A stretch of DNA of 64,000 bases from Sediminibacillus terrae (GCF_009602435.1 NZ_VZDQ01000021.1:496001-560000), one strand, 5' to 3'. Shown: positions 46,068 through 53,857, counted from the stretch's first letter. The notes: generated by a model not told the origin, from the sequence alone. A program made the numbers and translations.

Positions 46068-46601
46068 TTAACCTGCGAATACAATCGTTACAATCACGAT
46101 TGAAGCTATTATACCAATTAGGTCTGCCAACAGTCCAACTTTTAAAGCATCTCCCATCCGGCGGATCCCGACAGCCCCGAAATAAACCGTAATAATATAC
46201 AAGGTGGTGTCCGTACTACCTTGCATGGTGGAAGCCAGTCGTCCGATAAACGAATCCGGGCCGTGTGTATCAATCAGTTCTGTGGTCATTCCGAGCGCCG
46301 CCGTGCCGGAGATCGGCCGTATGATCGACAAAGGGACAATATCAGGCGGTACTCCAAAGGCTTGCAATAGCGGGGATATCATGGAAATAAAGGCGTCCAA
46401 AGCTCCAGAACCGCGCAATATCGCAATGGATACCATCATCCCCAGCAAAAAGGGCAACAAAGACATGGCCATCTGAATCCCTTCCTTCCCCCCTTCCACG
46501 AACAGCTCGTAAGAAGGAAGCCTCTTCCAGGAAGCGGATATCAGCACAATTAATATGATGAGCGGAATCATCCAGCTGCTGATTGTCGAAATGAAACTCA
46601 T
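46068..46601 (-). CDS. spmB: Spore maturation protein B
   Basis: Membrane protein required with SpmA for spore core dehydration. 177 residues, about five hydrophobic segments, nucleoside-recognition (Gate) domain with SLLPFLLGMMVSIAILRGSGAL, PLSIIRPISGTAALGM and MQGSTDTTLYIITVYFGAVG. The start overlaps spmA by four bases (ATGA). Last gene of dacB-spmA-spmB. Confidence 0.94.
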   Translation of the reverse strand: MSFISTISSWMIPLIILIVLISASWKRLPSYELFVEGGKEGIQMAMSLLPFLLGMMVSIAILRGSGALDAFISMISPLLQAFGVPPDIVPLSIIRPISGTAALGMTTELIDTHGPDSFIGRLASTMQGSTDTTLYIITVYFGAVGIRRMGDALKVGLLADLIGIIASIVIVTIVFAG

Positions 46602-47188
46602 CTTTTCTGCTTTCTCACCCTTCTGTAATAAAATAGTCTGTCTATCATGATGGCAGCTGCCGATGAAATCAACGTAGCGATTATCGTTGTCCCGACTATC
46701 TCTGTAGGTGCAGCCGAATCATACTTCATGCGGATGGCAATAACCGTGGCCGGGATCAGCGTCAAACTAGAGGTGTTGATTGCCAGAAAAGTAATCATCG
46801 ATCGGCTTGCTTCATCCGTTTTGCTAAGCTGCTTCATTTGCTCCATCGCTTTTATTCCCATCGGGGTTGCGGCATTGCCTAGTCCGAATAAATTTGCGGT
46901 GAGATTCGATAAAATGTACCCCATTGCCGGATGGTCTTTGGGAATATCCGGGAATAATCTTGTGACAAAGGGCTTGAAAAGTCTGGCCAGCATGTTGAGA
47001 AGTCCCGCTTCTTCAGCTACTTTCATTAGTCCCAGCCAGAATACAAGGACACTTATCAAACCAATAGACAACATGACTGCGTCATCAGCACTCTCGAATA
47101 ACGCTTCATTTACTTCTTCCATGGTCCCGTTGAACATCGCATAAACAATTCCGATCACGGCCATTGCCGCCCAAATATAATTAACCAC
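46598..47188 (-). CDS. spmA: Spore maturation protein A
   Basis: Partner of SpmB, 196 residues, Gate-domain membrane protein with LISVLVFWLGLMKVAEEAG, NLTANLFGLGNAATPMGIKAM and FLAINTSSLTLIPATVIAIR. GTG start directly after the dacB stop codon (TAG GTG), with AGGAG inside the end of dacB, so translation is coupled. Confidence 0.94.
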   Translation of the reverse strand: MVNYIWAAMAVIGIVYAMFNGTMEEVNEALFESADDAVMLSIGLISVLVFWLGLMKVAEEAGLLNMLARLFKPFVTRLFPDIPKDHPAMGYILSNLTANLFGLGNAATPMGIKAMEQMKQLSKTDEASRSMITFLAINTSSLTLIPATVIAIRMKYDSAAPTEIVGTTIIATLISSAAAIMIDRLFYYRRVRKQKR

Positions 47189-48289
47189 CTAGAAAACTCC
47201 TGTCATTTTTCGAAATAGCTGTAAAAATCCTTGTTGACTGACTGTTTGCTTGCTATGCAAAATGCTCATTTCTGTCAAATAGGAGCCGTTGACACGGAAT
47301 ACTTTCTTGCCGATGATCTCTTGTTTTTTTTCAGAGCTTGCTGATGCATTTTCGAGAAAATAAACGGAGCTGGTGATTTGCTGTTGCTCTTTTGCTGTAA
47401 GCGGATAACGCAGTGTTTCCGGAAACAATCCACTCAGCTTTTTGTTTGAACCGCGGACATTAAATTGTTCCGCTCCCCTGTCTTGCAAATCTGTCATCCG
47501 ATATTTTTCGAATCCCCAATCAAATAAACGAATATGGTCTCGCCAATCGTCTGGATCATTGATGGTTACCATGATAAGGGACATGCCGTTTTTTTCAGCT
47601 GTTGAAACAAGCGTTCTTCCGGCTTTTTTTGTATAACCTGTCTTCCCGCCTGTACAGTACTCGTAGTACTGAGTCAACAGTTTATTTTTATTCCCCCATG
47701 CATACGTCCTCGTCTCTGCTTTATATGATTTAGATCCGGTTATCTCCCGGAAAATATCATTATCCATAGCATAACGCATCAACAAAGCCATATCGTAAGC
47801 ACTCGAACGATGATTTTCAGAATCAAGCCCATGAGGATTTTCGAATGTCGTATCATTCATCCCGAGCCAAGCAGCCTTTTCGTTCATCATGTGGACAAAA
47901 CCTTCAAGACTCCCACCTACTTTTTCGGCAATGGCAACTGCGGCATCATTCCCTGATCGAAGCATTAAGCCATATACCAAATCCTTCAGCTTCATCTTTT
48001 CGCCTTCTTCCAAATAAATGGAGGATCCTTCCGTATATACAGCACGGTGGCTGGCCGTAGCCTCTTCTTCCAACTCCCCCGATTCTATCGCTATGATTGC
48101 TGTCATTATCTTTGTGATGCTTGCTATGCGTTGCGGTTCATGAGCATCCTTTTCAAACAGCACTCTTCCTGTAGACTGTTCGATCAAAACCGCATGTGCG
48201 GCAGATACTCCCGGAGCTGCAGCCGTCCTTTCGGGTAAAATTCCCATAATCAAACCAACACAACAAATGAGTATGCCTATTCGCTTCAA
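47189..48289 (-). CDS. dacB: D-alanyl-D-alanine carboxypeptidase DacB (PBP5*)
   Basis: Penicillin-binding protein that trims cortex peptidoglycan side chains in the mother cell. 366 residues: signal peptide (1-24), SxxK motif in IASITKIMTA near residue 59, SGN in MLRSGNDAAVA near 113, KTG in TGGKTGYTKKAG near 216, and a C-terminal amphipathic anchor. Starts with TTG after GGGGAGGT. First gene of a three-gene sporulation operon; a CATATGAT-type sigma-E -10 about 40 bases upstream is only suggestive. Confidence 0.94.
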   Translation of the reverse strand: MKRIGILICCVGLIMGILPERTAAAPGVSAAHAVLIEQSTGRVLFEKDAHEPQRIASITKIMTAIIAIESGELEEEATASHRAVYTEGSSIYLEEGEKMKLKDLVYGLMLRSGNDAAVAIAEKVGGSLEGFVHMMNEKAAWLGMNDTTFENPHGLDSENHRSSAYDMALLMRYAMDNDIFREITGSKSYKAETRTYAWGNKNKLLTQYYEYCTGGKTGYTKKAGRTLVSTAEKNGMSLIMVTINDPDDWRDHIRLFDWGFEKYRMTDLQDRGAEQFNVRGSNKKLSGLFPETLRYPLTAKEQQQITSSVYFLENASASSEKKQEIIGKKVFRVNGSYLTEMSILHSKQTVSQQGFLQLFRKMTGVF

Positions 48290-48395
48290 TCCCCTTACCT
48301 CCCCGCCTACTCTCTTGTACCATCATATGCAGGAAGGACAGGCGTATGTATAAAACTCCCCTCTCTAATATAAAAGACTGTTCCTTTTAAATATG

Positions 48396-48451
48396 AAAAA
48401 AACGGAACTGGGATGAAAAACAGATATATTTCTCACTTCCAGCTCCGCTTT
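48396..48451 (-). terminator. Terminator downstream of sodF
   Basis: CGGAGCTGGAAGT and a matching CCCAGTTCCG arm with a 20-base loop followed by TTTTTTTC on the minus strand, adjoining the sodF stop. Confidence 0.72.
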
Positions 48452-48456
48452 GAGAC

Positions 48457-49341
48457 TTAAACAAGCGGAACTTCCACTTGTTTTGCCAATTTCAGTCTTT
48501 GGGAAACAGATTGCCAATTTACGATATTCCACCAATTCTTCACATAATCTGCACGCTTATTCTCATATTGAAGATAATAAGCATGCTCCCATACATCCAG
48601 GACTAGTAACGGTATGACGTCCCATAAACTGAACATTTGATGCTTTTCAATTGTCTGGATCGCCAATCGGCCGGAGCGCGGTTCCCACACGAGTGCAGCC
48701 CAGCCTACTCCTTCGACCGATTCGGCAGCTGCGGAAAAAAGTGATTTGAATGCTGCGAACGAACCGAAGTCTTTTTCTATTTGACTCATCAATTCGCCGG
48801 TGGGCCTGCCACCGCCACGTGGCGACATATTTTCCCAAAACAAGGAATGAAGGAAATGACCAGAACCATTGAATGCTTGCTCTCTCATCCAATGTTTGAT
48901 TAATTTAGCATCGGGCTTCTTTGTATAAAGCTCTGTTTCCGCTTTATTTAATCCATCAACATAAGATTGGTGGTGTCGATCGTGATGCAGTCTCATGATT
49001 TGCTCGGAAATATACGGTTCCAACGCATCGTATGCGTATGGCAGATCGGGAAGGACGTGCTGTCCCGGAAGAATTGTCTTCTCGCTTTGACGGGGTTTCT
49101 CCATCAGATACTTAATCAGCTCGAAAAGCTTAACGCTTTTTTGTTCCACGAGCGCGATTTTTTCATCTGTAGGTTCATCCTTTTCATCCAATAAACCGTT
49201 CAGCAACGATTTCCAGTCGGTCAGCTGTTTCTTCCATTCTTCCGCATCCTTTCCTTCGATTTGTGCTCCTTCCATCTTTTCTTCTACTTGCTTGCCCCAC
49301 GTTTTCAGAGAGTCTAAGTAGTTTTTCTTTTTTTCGTTCAT
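48457..49341 (-). CDS. sodF: Superoxide dismutase (Fe/Mn) with N-terminal extension
   Basis: 294 residues. Residues 1-85 are a charged helical extension absent from ordinary SodA; the dismutase domain follows, with metal ligands in HHDRHHQSYVDGLN (about 120), GSGHFLHSLFWENMSPRGGG (about 158) and DVWEHAYYLQYENKRADYV (about 253). The layout equals B. subtilis SodF. ATG 49341 has GGAGGTG 6 bases upstream. It interrupts the B. subtilis dacB-ypuI adjacency, suggesting a relocation. Confidence 0.9.
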   Translation of the reverse strand: MNEKKKNYLDSLKTWGKQVEEKMEGAQIEGKDAEEWKKQLTDWKSLLNGLLDEKDEPTDEKIALVEQKSVKLFELIKYLMEKPRQSEKTILPGQHVLPDLPYAYDALEPYISEQIMRLHHDRHHQSYVDGLNKAETELYTKKPDAKLIKHWMREQAFNGSGHFLHSLFWENMSPRGGGRPTGELMSQIEKDFGSFAAFKSLFSAAAESVEGVGWAALVWEPRSGRLAIQTIEKHQMFSLWDVIPLLVLDVWEHAYYLQYENKRADYVKNWWNIVNWQSVSQRLKLAKQVEVPLV

Positions 49342-49519
49342 CGAAATCACCTCCAGATATTCTATGCCAGAAGCCCGCCTATGTGTATTCCCTAGAGGGC
49401 ACTAAGATGTATCGCTTAGAAAAAAATCCCCCTGCCAAGTGGAGGCCACTGAAAAAGTCCTTTCTAATCTAGAAGAGATTTTAAAGTTTGTTGTTGATTC
49501 TCACGGATCGCTTATCGGT

Positions 49520-49625
49520 GGATGCTTGCCGCGGGCACAGCCTCAGCTAACTTGGTCAAGAAGATCACTTGACCAAGTGGATCTTTGGTTCGCGCTGTTC
49601 CCGCAGGCGTCACCACCGAACGCTC
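49520..49625 (-). repeat. Inverted partial copy of the long repeat
   Basis: Reverse complement of the second half of the 35269 and 59188 repeats, from GCGGGAACAGC to GCCGCGGGCAAGC-like ends. The internal hairpin keeps perfect 11-base arms (49550-49560 with 49568-49578) although one base pair differs from the other copies. Confidence 0.75.
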
Positions 49626-49651
49626 ATCGTGGAATCAACAGAGAGTAAACG

Positions 49652-49699
49652 AAAAAGAAGTGATTTTCTTTGATTTCTAAAAGAAAGTCACTCTTTTTT
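49652..49699 (-). terminator. Hairpin with T run between sodF and ypuI
   Basis: AAGAGTGACTTTCTTT and AAAGAAAATCACTTCTT arms followed by TTTCG on the minus strand and TTTTTTC on the plus strand. No gene ends at it. Confidence 0.55.
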
Positions 49700-49710
49700 C
49701 TTGTACAGAT

Positions 49711-49757
49711 AAAAAGCGCTCTGTATGGAAATTAAATTCCATACAGAGCGCTTTTTT
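49711..49757 (-). terminator. Perfect terminator hairpin, no intact gene attached
   Basis: AAAGCGCTCTGTATGGAA and TTCCATACAGAGCGCTTT are perfect arms with T runs on both strands. On the minus strand it follows, after a few bases, the last codons of a possible gene remnant (49758-50000). Confidence 0.8.
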
Positions 49758-50000
49758 AAATTCTACTTTTCAAAGACCATCAGTTTTTCAGTGGCCTCGC
49801 CAAGTGTGATGGTGTTATTTTTTACGCCATCAACTCTTTCGAAAGACTCCTTGTACCGCTCTTTTTATGACAGCTTGCAAGGATGTTTTCAACTTTTCAC
49901 TTCGCTTCCTGTGAATACAAGCCTTCCAATTTACCCTTCGTTGAATTTCGACGAACTTCATCCACGACTGAAAAAACACACAATCAAAATAGAGGCAAAA
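49758..50000 (-). pseudogene. Possible decayed gene remnant
   Basis: Three pieces in different minus-strand frames look protein-like: GKLEGLYSQEAK (around 49890-49930), LKTSLQAVIKRAV (around 49845-49890) and KERYKESFERVDG followed by VKNNTITLGEATEKLMVFEK ending in TAG just before the terminator at 49711. No continuous frame or start joins them. I do not recognise the parent protein; a chance arrangement is possible. Confidence 0.3.
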
Positions 50001-50002
50001 GA

Positions 50003-50042
50003 AAAAATCATCAGCAATTTTCAATTTCGCTGATGATTTTCC
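50003..50042 (-). terminator. Terminator downstream of ypuI
   Basis: AAATCATCAGC and GCTGATGATTT arms followed by TTTCTTTTG on the minus strand, 12 bases after the ypuI stop. The stem is the same as that of the ppiB terminator at 53791. Confidence 0.85.
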
Positions 50043-50054
50043 TTAAAACACCAA

Positions 50055-50537
50055 TTATGACATTCTTTTTTTATAGGCTGTTTCATAATAACTTAATTCC
50101 TCACGCATTTGCTGAAACGACATTTCCAAATGCTCCATCAAACGCAAAAATGAATATGGCGGTTGATGATGAAAGGTGATGCTGCGCCTTCCAGAATAAG
50201 AGGCCCGGCTGTTTTCGTACCAAACATCATTCTTGGGCGAGAAGAAACCGAGAATGCATTGATGGTGAATGCCATATAATGACCTTTCAGCTGCTGTTTC
50301 GCGCATCGGTTCTTCCCGGAGCAATCCATTTACAGTATCTTTTGCTTCATCGCAAAAAACCTCCAGCCGTCTTAGTGCCTTCAACAACTCCATATAATAT
50401 CCCGAAGCTCTGCTTCCATCTTCACTCATCAAATCTTCCAACTTGCAATTGTTGAGATAGCCGCTGATTTCCTTCAAGGTATCATCAAGAAAAACACTTA
50501 CCTTTTTCACATGAGCATGCAGGGAATCGTTGCTCAT
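50055..50537 (-). CDS. ypuI: YpuI-family protein (DUF3907)
   Basis: 160-residue soluble protein of unknown function, with FLDDTLKEISGYLN near the N terminus and the distinctive YGIHHQCILGFFSPKNDVWYENSRASYSGR region near 85-115. Follows scpB by 65 bases; the scpA-scpB-ypuI order is that of B. subtilis, so it may be expressed with the condensin subunits. Confidence 0.85.
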   Translation of the reverse strand: MSNDSLHAHVKKVSVFLDDTLKEISGYLNNCKLEDLMSEDGSRASGYYMELLKALRRLEVFCDEAKDTVNGLLREEPMRETAAERSLYGIHHQCILGFFSPKNDVWYENSRASYSGRRSITFHHQPPYSFLRLMEHLEMSFQQMREELSYYETAYKKRMS

Positions 50538-50601
50538 TATTCAGCCTCCTGTTAAGTTCTAATGTCCAGACTATACGAAGGATAAAATACGTTTTCTGAT
50601 T

Positions 50602-51189
50602 TTACTCCTCTTCCAACTGGTCCTGAAAATTTTTAAAAAACAAATCAGCTTCTCCTTCTACATCAGCTTGTTCTACATTTTCAGGGAGAGGAGGCAGTTC
50701 ATCAAGTGAACGGAGTCCGAAATATGTCAGAAACTCCGTAGAAGTGCCATATAAAATAGGACGCCCGACTCCTTCTTTTCTGCCTTGTTCCGCAATCAGC
50801 CCCCTCGACATCAGCGTTTGGACAGGGCGATCACTCTTGACCCCTCTCACTTCTTCGATTTCCGCCCTGGTAATTGGTTGCTGGTATGCAATGATCGCCA
50901 ACGTTTCCAGCGCTGCTTGGGAAAGCCTGGAAGTTTGCGGAGTGTCCATCAGTTTTTGATAATACGCTGTATGTTCTGGCTTTGTCGTTAAATGGAGGAC
51001 ATCATTGGACTCCATTATCGTTATACCTCGTTCTGCATGTTCATAATCGTATTTTAATTCATTGAGAACATGTCGGACTGCTTCTGCATCCAAGCCAAGT
51101 ATTTGTGACAGTTGCTTTTGGCTGATCCCCTCATCTCCAGAAGCGAACAAGAGTCCTTCCATTACTGCTTTGAATTCTGATAACTCCAC
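50602..51189 (-). CDS. scpB: Segregation and condensation protein B
   Basis: Non-SMC subunit of the Smc-ScpAB condensin, needed for chromosome segregation. About 195 residues with two winged-helix domains; LASGDEGISQ-like FASGDEGISQKQLSQIL, LAIIAYQQPITRAEIEEVRG and YGTSTEFLTYFGLRSLDELPPLPE are family hallmarks. GTG 51189 is chosen for its AGGTGA spacing; a GTG three codons upstream overlaps the scpA stop and could also serve. Confidence 0.94.
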   Translation of the reverse strand: MELSEFKAVMEGLLFASGDEGISQKQLSQILGLDAEAVRHVLNELKYDYEHAERGITIMESNDVLHLTTKPEHTAYYQKLMDTPQTSRLSQAALETLAIIAYQQPITRAEIEEVRGVKSDRPVQTLMSRGLIAEQGRKEGVGRPILYGTSTEFLTYFGLRSLDELPPLPENVEQADVEGEADLFFKNFQDQLEEE

Positions 51190-51194
51190 GTGGT

Positions 51195-51926
51195 TCACCT
51201 CATATAATAAATCATTAATTCATCAAAATGCTTCTCTTGTGTGCAATAAACTTGTTTTCCTTTCATCAATTCAAGAACAGCCATGAACGTAACCACAATG
51301 TGGGAACGAGAAGGGATGGGAAATAATTCATCAAATGCAATCCCGTCAGGTCTTTCCTTCACCTGTGTCATTACTTCGTCCATCCGCTGTTTGATGGGTA
51401 TTTCTGTTCGTTGGATTTTTGTCGAAACAGGTTTCTCCCACTTTTTCCTCTCCATTATTTTATTCATGGCAGCTATCATATCATATATGGAAACATCTCC
51501 CTGAACAACCTGTTTTTGGGCTGGTGCTTCCTCGAATTCCACCGGTGGTCTCGTATAGATTTTATTGGCTTCCAGCTCTCTCTCTTTTAACTGGTCAGCT
51601 GCTTCTTTGTATTTTCGATATTCAATCAGTCTGCGCATCAGATCTTCACGGGGATCCTCTTCATACTCCTCGTCCTCCGGCTCAATAGTCTGATTTGGAA
51701 GCAGCAGTTGACTTTTTATTGCAATCAGAGTGGCTGCCATCACCAAGTATTCACTGGCAATGTTGAGTTCGAGCTGTTGCATGGTGTGTATATACGTCAT
51801 GTACTGCTCAGTGATTTCTGCTACTGGAATGTCATAAATATCTATTTCATACTGATTGATCAAATGCAGCAAGAGATCTAACGGGCCTTGAAATGCCTCC
51901 GTATGTACTTCATATTTCATACTCAT
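51195..51926 (-). CDS. scpA: Segregation and condensation protein A
   Basis: Kleisin subunit bridging the Smc heads. 243 residues from ATG 51926 (GGGAGGG 6 bases upstream): N-terminal FQGPLDLLLHLINQYEIDIYD and ASEYLVMAATLIAIKSQLLLP, acidic middle (EPEDEEYEED), C-terminal winged helix. Immediately upstream of scpB. Confidence 0.95.
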   Translation of the reverse strand: MSMKYEVHTEAFQGPLDLLLHLINQYEIDIYDIPVAEITEQYMTYIHTMQQLELNIASEYLVMAATLIAIKSQLLLPNQTIEPEDEEYEEDPREDLMRRLIEYRKYKEAADQLKERELEANKIYTRPPVEFEEAPAQKQVVQGDVSIYDMIAAMNKIMERKKWEKPVSTKIQRTEIPIKQRMDEVMTQVKERPDGIAFDELFPIPSRSHIVVTFMAVLELMKGKQVYCTQEKHFDELMIYYMR

Positions 51927-52007
51927 CACTTTCCCTCCCTTGCCAAAACCACCCACTGGTCAGCCCCATATCTCTAAAAATTTTCTCTTAACGGCATATA
52001 TGCCCAT

Positions 52008-52034
52008 ACAGCATTAAGCAAAGCGCATAAATTA
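52008..52034 (+). promoter_or_regulatory. Sigma-K-type promoter of the 27-residue peptide gene
   Basis: AC (52008-52009), a 16-base spacer and CATAAATTA (52026-52034) match the sigma-K pattern AC-N16-CATAnnnTA exactly. It is about 48 bases upstream of the ATG at 52082. Confidence 0.6.
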
Positions 52035-52081
52035 GTATTGTAAGTTAAATAATAACGTTTCTACTAAAGGAGGCATTAGCT

Positions 52082-52165
52082 ATGGGTGCATATTACGGCG
52101 GTGGATTCGCTTTGATCGTAGTATTGTTCATTCTTCTAATCATTGTAGGTGCAGCCTGGCTGTAA
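52082..52165 (+). CDS. YjcZ-family sporulation micropeptide
   Basis: 27-residue hydrophobic peptide MGAYYGGGFALIVVLFILL followed by IIVGAAWL. AAAGGAGG stands 9 bases before the ATG. The G-Y-G-G-G-F-A start followed by one hydrophobic helix is the pattern of the small spore peptides annotated YjcZ. The sigma-K-like promoter and terminator on either side make it a complete one-gene unit; a late mother-cell, coat- or membrane-associated role is likely. Confidence 0.88.
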   Translation: MGAYYGGGFALIVVLFILLIIVGAAWL

Positions 52166-52208
52166 AAGCCAAATAGCCCGCGATCGATAAGCAATCCTTT
52201 AAAAACCT

Positions 52209-52243
52209 GGAAAAACCGGCCTTCGTTTGATGCAAGGCCGGTT
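52209..52243 (+). terminator. Hairpin downstream of the micropeptide gene
   Basis: AACCGGCCTT and AAGGCCGGTT arms; the T run is poor on the plus strand, so it may be only a stabilising structure. Confidence 0.5.
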
Positions 52244-52299
52244 ACATAGCCACTACTTTACCTCTGCTCATCCTATTATACGACAACTCTGTAAACTGG

Positions 52300-52331
52300 A
52301 AAAGCCAGCTCGATAAAGAGCTGGCCTTTCT
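52300..52331. terminator. Terminator downstream of ribT
   Basis: AAAGCCAGCTC and GAGCTGGCCTTT arms; ends ribT on the minus strand with TTTTCC and may stop rightward transcription too. Confidence 0.75.
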
Positions 52332-52349
52332 ATGAGCTCGGAGTCCAAC

Positions 52350-52703
52350 TTATTGCTCCTCTTCACACCGTTCAAGAAAACGCTCTGTCATATCATCGGC
52401 ACAAACAGCGTATTGCTGATCATACGTATCCCTGACTGCCTGAACCATTTTACGTCCAATGCCCATATTTCGATGGGAAGGATTAACCGTTATATGTTGA
52501 ATGACAACGTTGATTTCATTTTCGAAACGGACACCGACAGCACCGAGGATATCTTCTTCTTTCCAAAGAAACAGCTGCCAGTCAGGATTTTCCTCGTATT
52601 CTTTAATGGTACTTTGCAGTTTTCTTACTTCTTTTTCTTCCGGCATAAAGGAAAGTAATCCCATTGCAATTTTTTCAAAGCTTTTTTTATAGCGAATTAA
52701 CAT
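52350..52703 (-). CDS. ribT: GNAT acetyltransferase RibT
   Basis: 117-residue N-acetyltransferase-fold protein; in B. subtilis the last gene of the riboflavin operon, with unclear substrate. The N terminus MLIRYKKSFEKIAMGLLSFMP and the acetyl-CoA loop HRNMGIGRKMVQA near residue 77 identify it. Here no ribDEAH genes precede it, so it stands alone beside scpA as a remnant of the B. subtilis order. Confidence 0.87.
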   Translation of the reverse strand: MLIRYKKSFEKIAMGLLSFMPEEKEVRKLQSTIKEYEENPDWQLFLWKEEDILGAVGVRFENEINVVIQHITVNPSHRNMGIGRKMVQAVRDTYDQQYAVCADDMTERFLERCEEEQ

Positions 52704-52712
52704 ATTTACCCC

Positions 52713-52811
52713 TCAATTAGAAATTAACTTACTTATGATAGATAGAAGAAAAATGAAACCGACTATGACCATCAGCCAAAACAGCATTTTCTCCTGCTTA
52801 TCGCTATTCAT
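52713..52811 (-). CDS. 32-residue membrane peptide
   Basis: MNSDKQEKMLFWLMVIVGFI and then FLLSIISKLISN: short charged start, one transmembrane helix. AAAGGGTGA is upstream of the ATG. It ends 10 bases before ribT. Unrecognised; supported by reading frame, ribosome binding site and membrane-helix pattern only. Confidence 0.5.
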   Translation of the reverse strand: MNSDKQEKMLFWLMVIVGFIFLLSIISKLISN

Positions 52812-52889
52812 GTTTATTATCACCCTTTATTCGGTGAACTATAATATATTTATGGACTATATCAGCCAATTTGTCAAATAACTATAAAC

Positions 52890-52985
52890 TCACAGTACAA
52901 CCAAAAACCAGTAAACAACTCCCCAAATTAAACCGATTACCAAAAGTATGACAAATAGAAACCAATTCCTTTTTTTCTCACTCAT
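52890..52985 (-). CDS. 31-residue membrane peptide
   Basis: MSEKKRNWFLFVILLVIGLI then WGVVYWFLVVL: basic start and one hydrophobic helix, resembling the neighbour at 52713 in design. The possible site GGATGAG is 12 bases from the ATG, rather far. Lies between the M50-like gene and the other peptide, all on the minus strand. Confidence 0.45.
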   Translation of the reverse strand: MSEKKRNWFLFVILLVIGLIWGVVYWFLVVL

Positions 52986-53012
52986 TTACATCACTCATCC
53001 TTATCCAGCCTG

Positions 53013-53465
53013 TTATTCATCAATCATCGACCGTATGACAAAATATCCGTCCGATTTCTTTCCTCTCCACTTAAATGGAATGAAATTCACCATGGCAATC
53101 CATATATTGTAAAGCGCAAAAAGACGAATCCACCCGTTGCCTTCCGAAACGAACTCCAAAAGCAACCATCCAGCCGCCAAATTAAAAACGGGACCTGCCA
53201 TGGAGATAACGGCTTTTTCCCGGCCGCTATACGGTTGCGCTCTTTTACTTGAAGCATGTCCTCCAGCCATAAGCAGTAAATGAAAATGAACGGTCAGTTT
53301 ACTTCCTATCTTTACTGCTTTCATTCTTTTTCCAGATCCAAGCGATAGTTCCATAGTATCCGCCCGGCAAATCCAAGATCCGATCACATGCCCGGTTTCA
53401 TGGACGAACGCTCCGGCTGGAGCAGCTAGCAAAACAAGATAGGTAAACATTAAAAGCCATTGCAT
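53013..53465 (-). CDS. Site-2-protease-like (M50) membrane protein
   Basis: 150 residues from ATG 53465. The zinc-binding HExxH is HETGH (about residue 23) within FVHETGHVIGSW, a second helix pair contains AVISMAGPVFNLAAGWLLLE (about 85-105), and a late NFIPFKWRGKKSDGYFVIR supplies the aspartate of the N-P-x-x-D-G-type motif. Three to four hydrophobic segments. Small compared with SpoIVFB or RasP. Such proteins cut membrane-embedded substrates; the tiny membrane peptides on either side are conceivable partners, but that is only inference. Confidence 0.8.
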   Translation of the reverse strand: MQWLLMFTYLVLLAAPAGAFVHETGHVIGSWICRADTMELSLGSGKRMKAVKIGSKLTVHFHLLLMAGGHASSKRAQPYSGREKAVISMAGPVFNLAAGWLLLEFVSEGNGWIRLFALYNIWIAMVNFIPFKWRGKKSDGYFVIRSMIDE

Positions 53466-53511
53466 GGTGTTCCGCCCTTCACCTTCCAAACTTACTTGTC
53501 CACCAATCATT

Positions 53512-53745
53512 TTATTGGTTCAGATCGGAAACTTCAAGGTTTACCCCAACAAGATAGGACAAAAGCATAAGCGCCAGTGTAAAGGAGTACAGGCTGAAGC
53601 CGTCACGGTCTATGGCAACCTGCATGACCCGCATTGTTTGGGCCACCATCAAGCTTAAGAACAGTATCGGCGTGGCTTTTTGCCACACAGAGGATGGGCT
53701 TAAGACCTCGAGGAGGCAGGAACTGGTCTTGGCTGTTTCAGCCAA
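53512..53745 (-). CDS. Small membrane protein upstream of the M50-like gene
   Basis: Up to 77 residues with two hydrophobic segments (ATPILFLSLMVAQ and FTLALMLLSYLVGVNLEV) joined by VMQVAIDRDGFSLYS. The true start is unclear: TTG 53745 and GTG 53688 (MWQKATPILFL) are possible and neither has a good ribosome binding site. Ends 47 bases before the M50-like ATG, suggesting cotranscription. Function unknown. Confidence 0.5.
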   Translation of the reverse strand: MAETAKTSSCLLEVLSPSSVWQKATPILFLSLMVAQTMRVMQVAIDRDGFSLYSFTLALMLLSYLVGVNLEVSDLNQ

Positions 53746-53790
53746 TCATTATCCACAGACAATTAAATGTATAATTTCCTATACAAGAAA

Positions 53791-53830
53791 CAAAAAATCA
53801 TCAGCGTTTTATATCCGCTGATGATTTCTT
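53791..53830 (-). terminator. Terminator downstream of ppiB
   Basis: AAATCATCAGCG and CGCTGATGATTT arms with a short loop, followed by TTTGTTTC on the minus strand, about 28 bases after the ppiB stop. Confidence 0.88.
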
Positions 53831-53857
53831 GAAATAGCCGCTTTTGCTCAATCCTTT

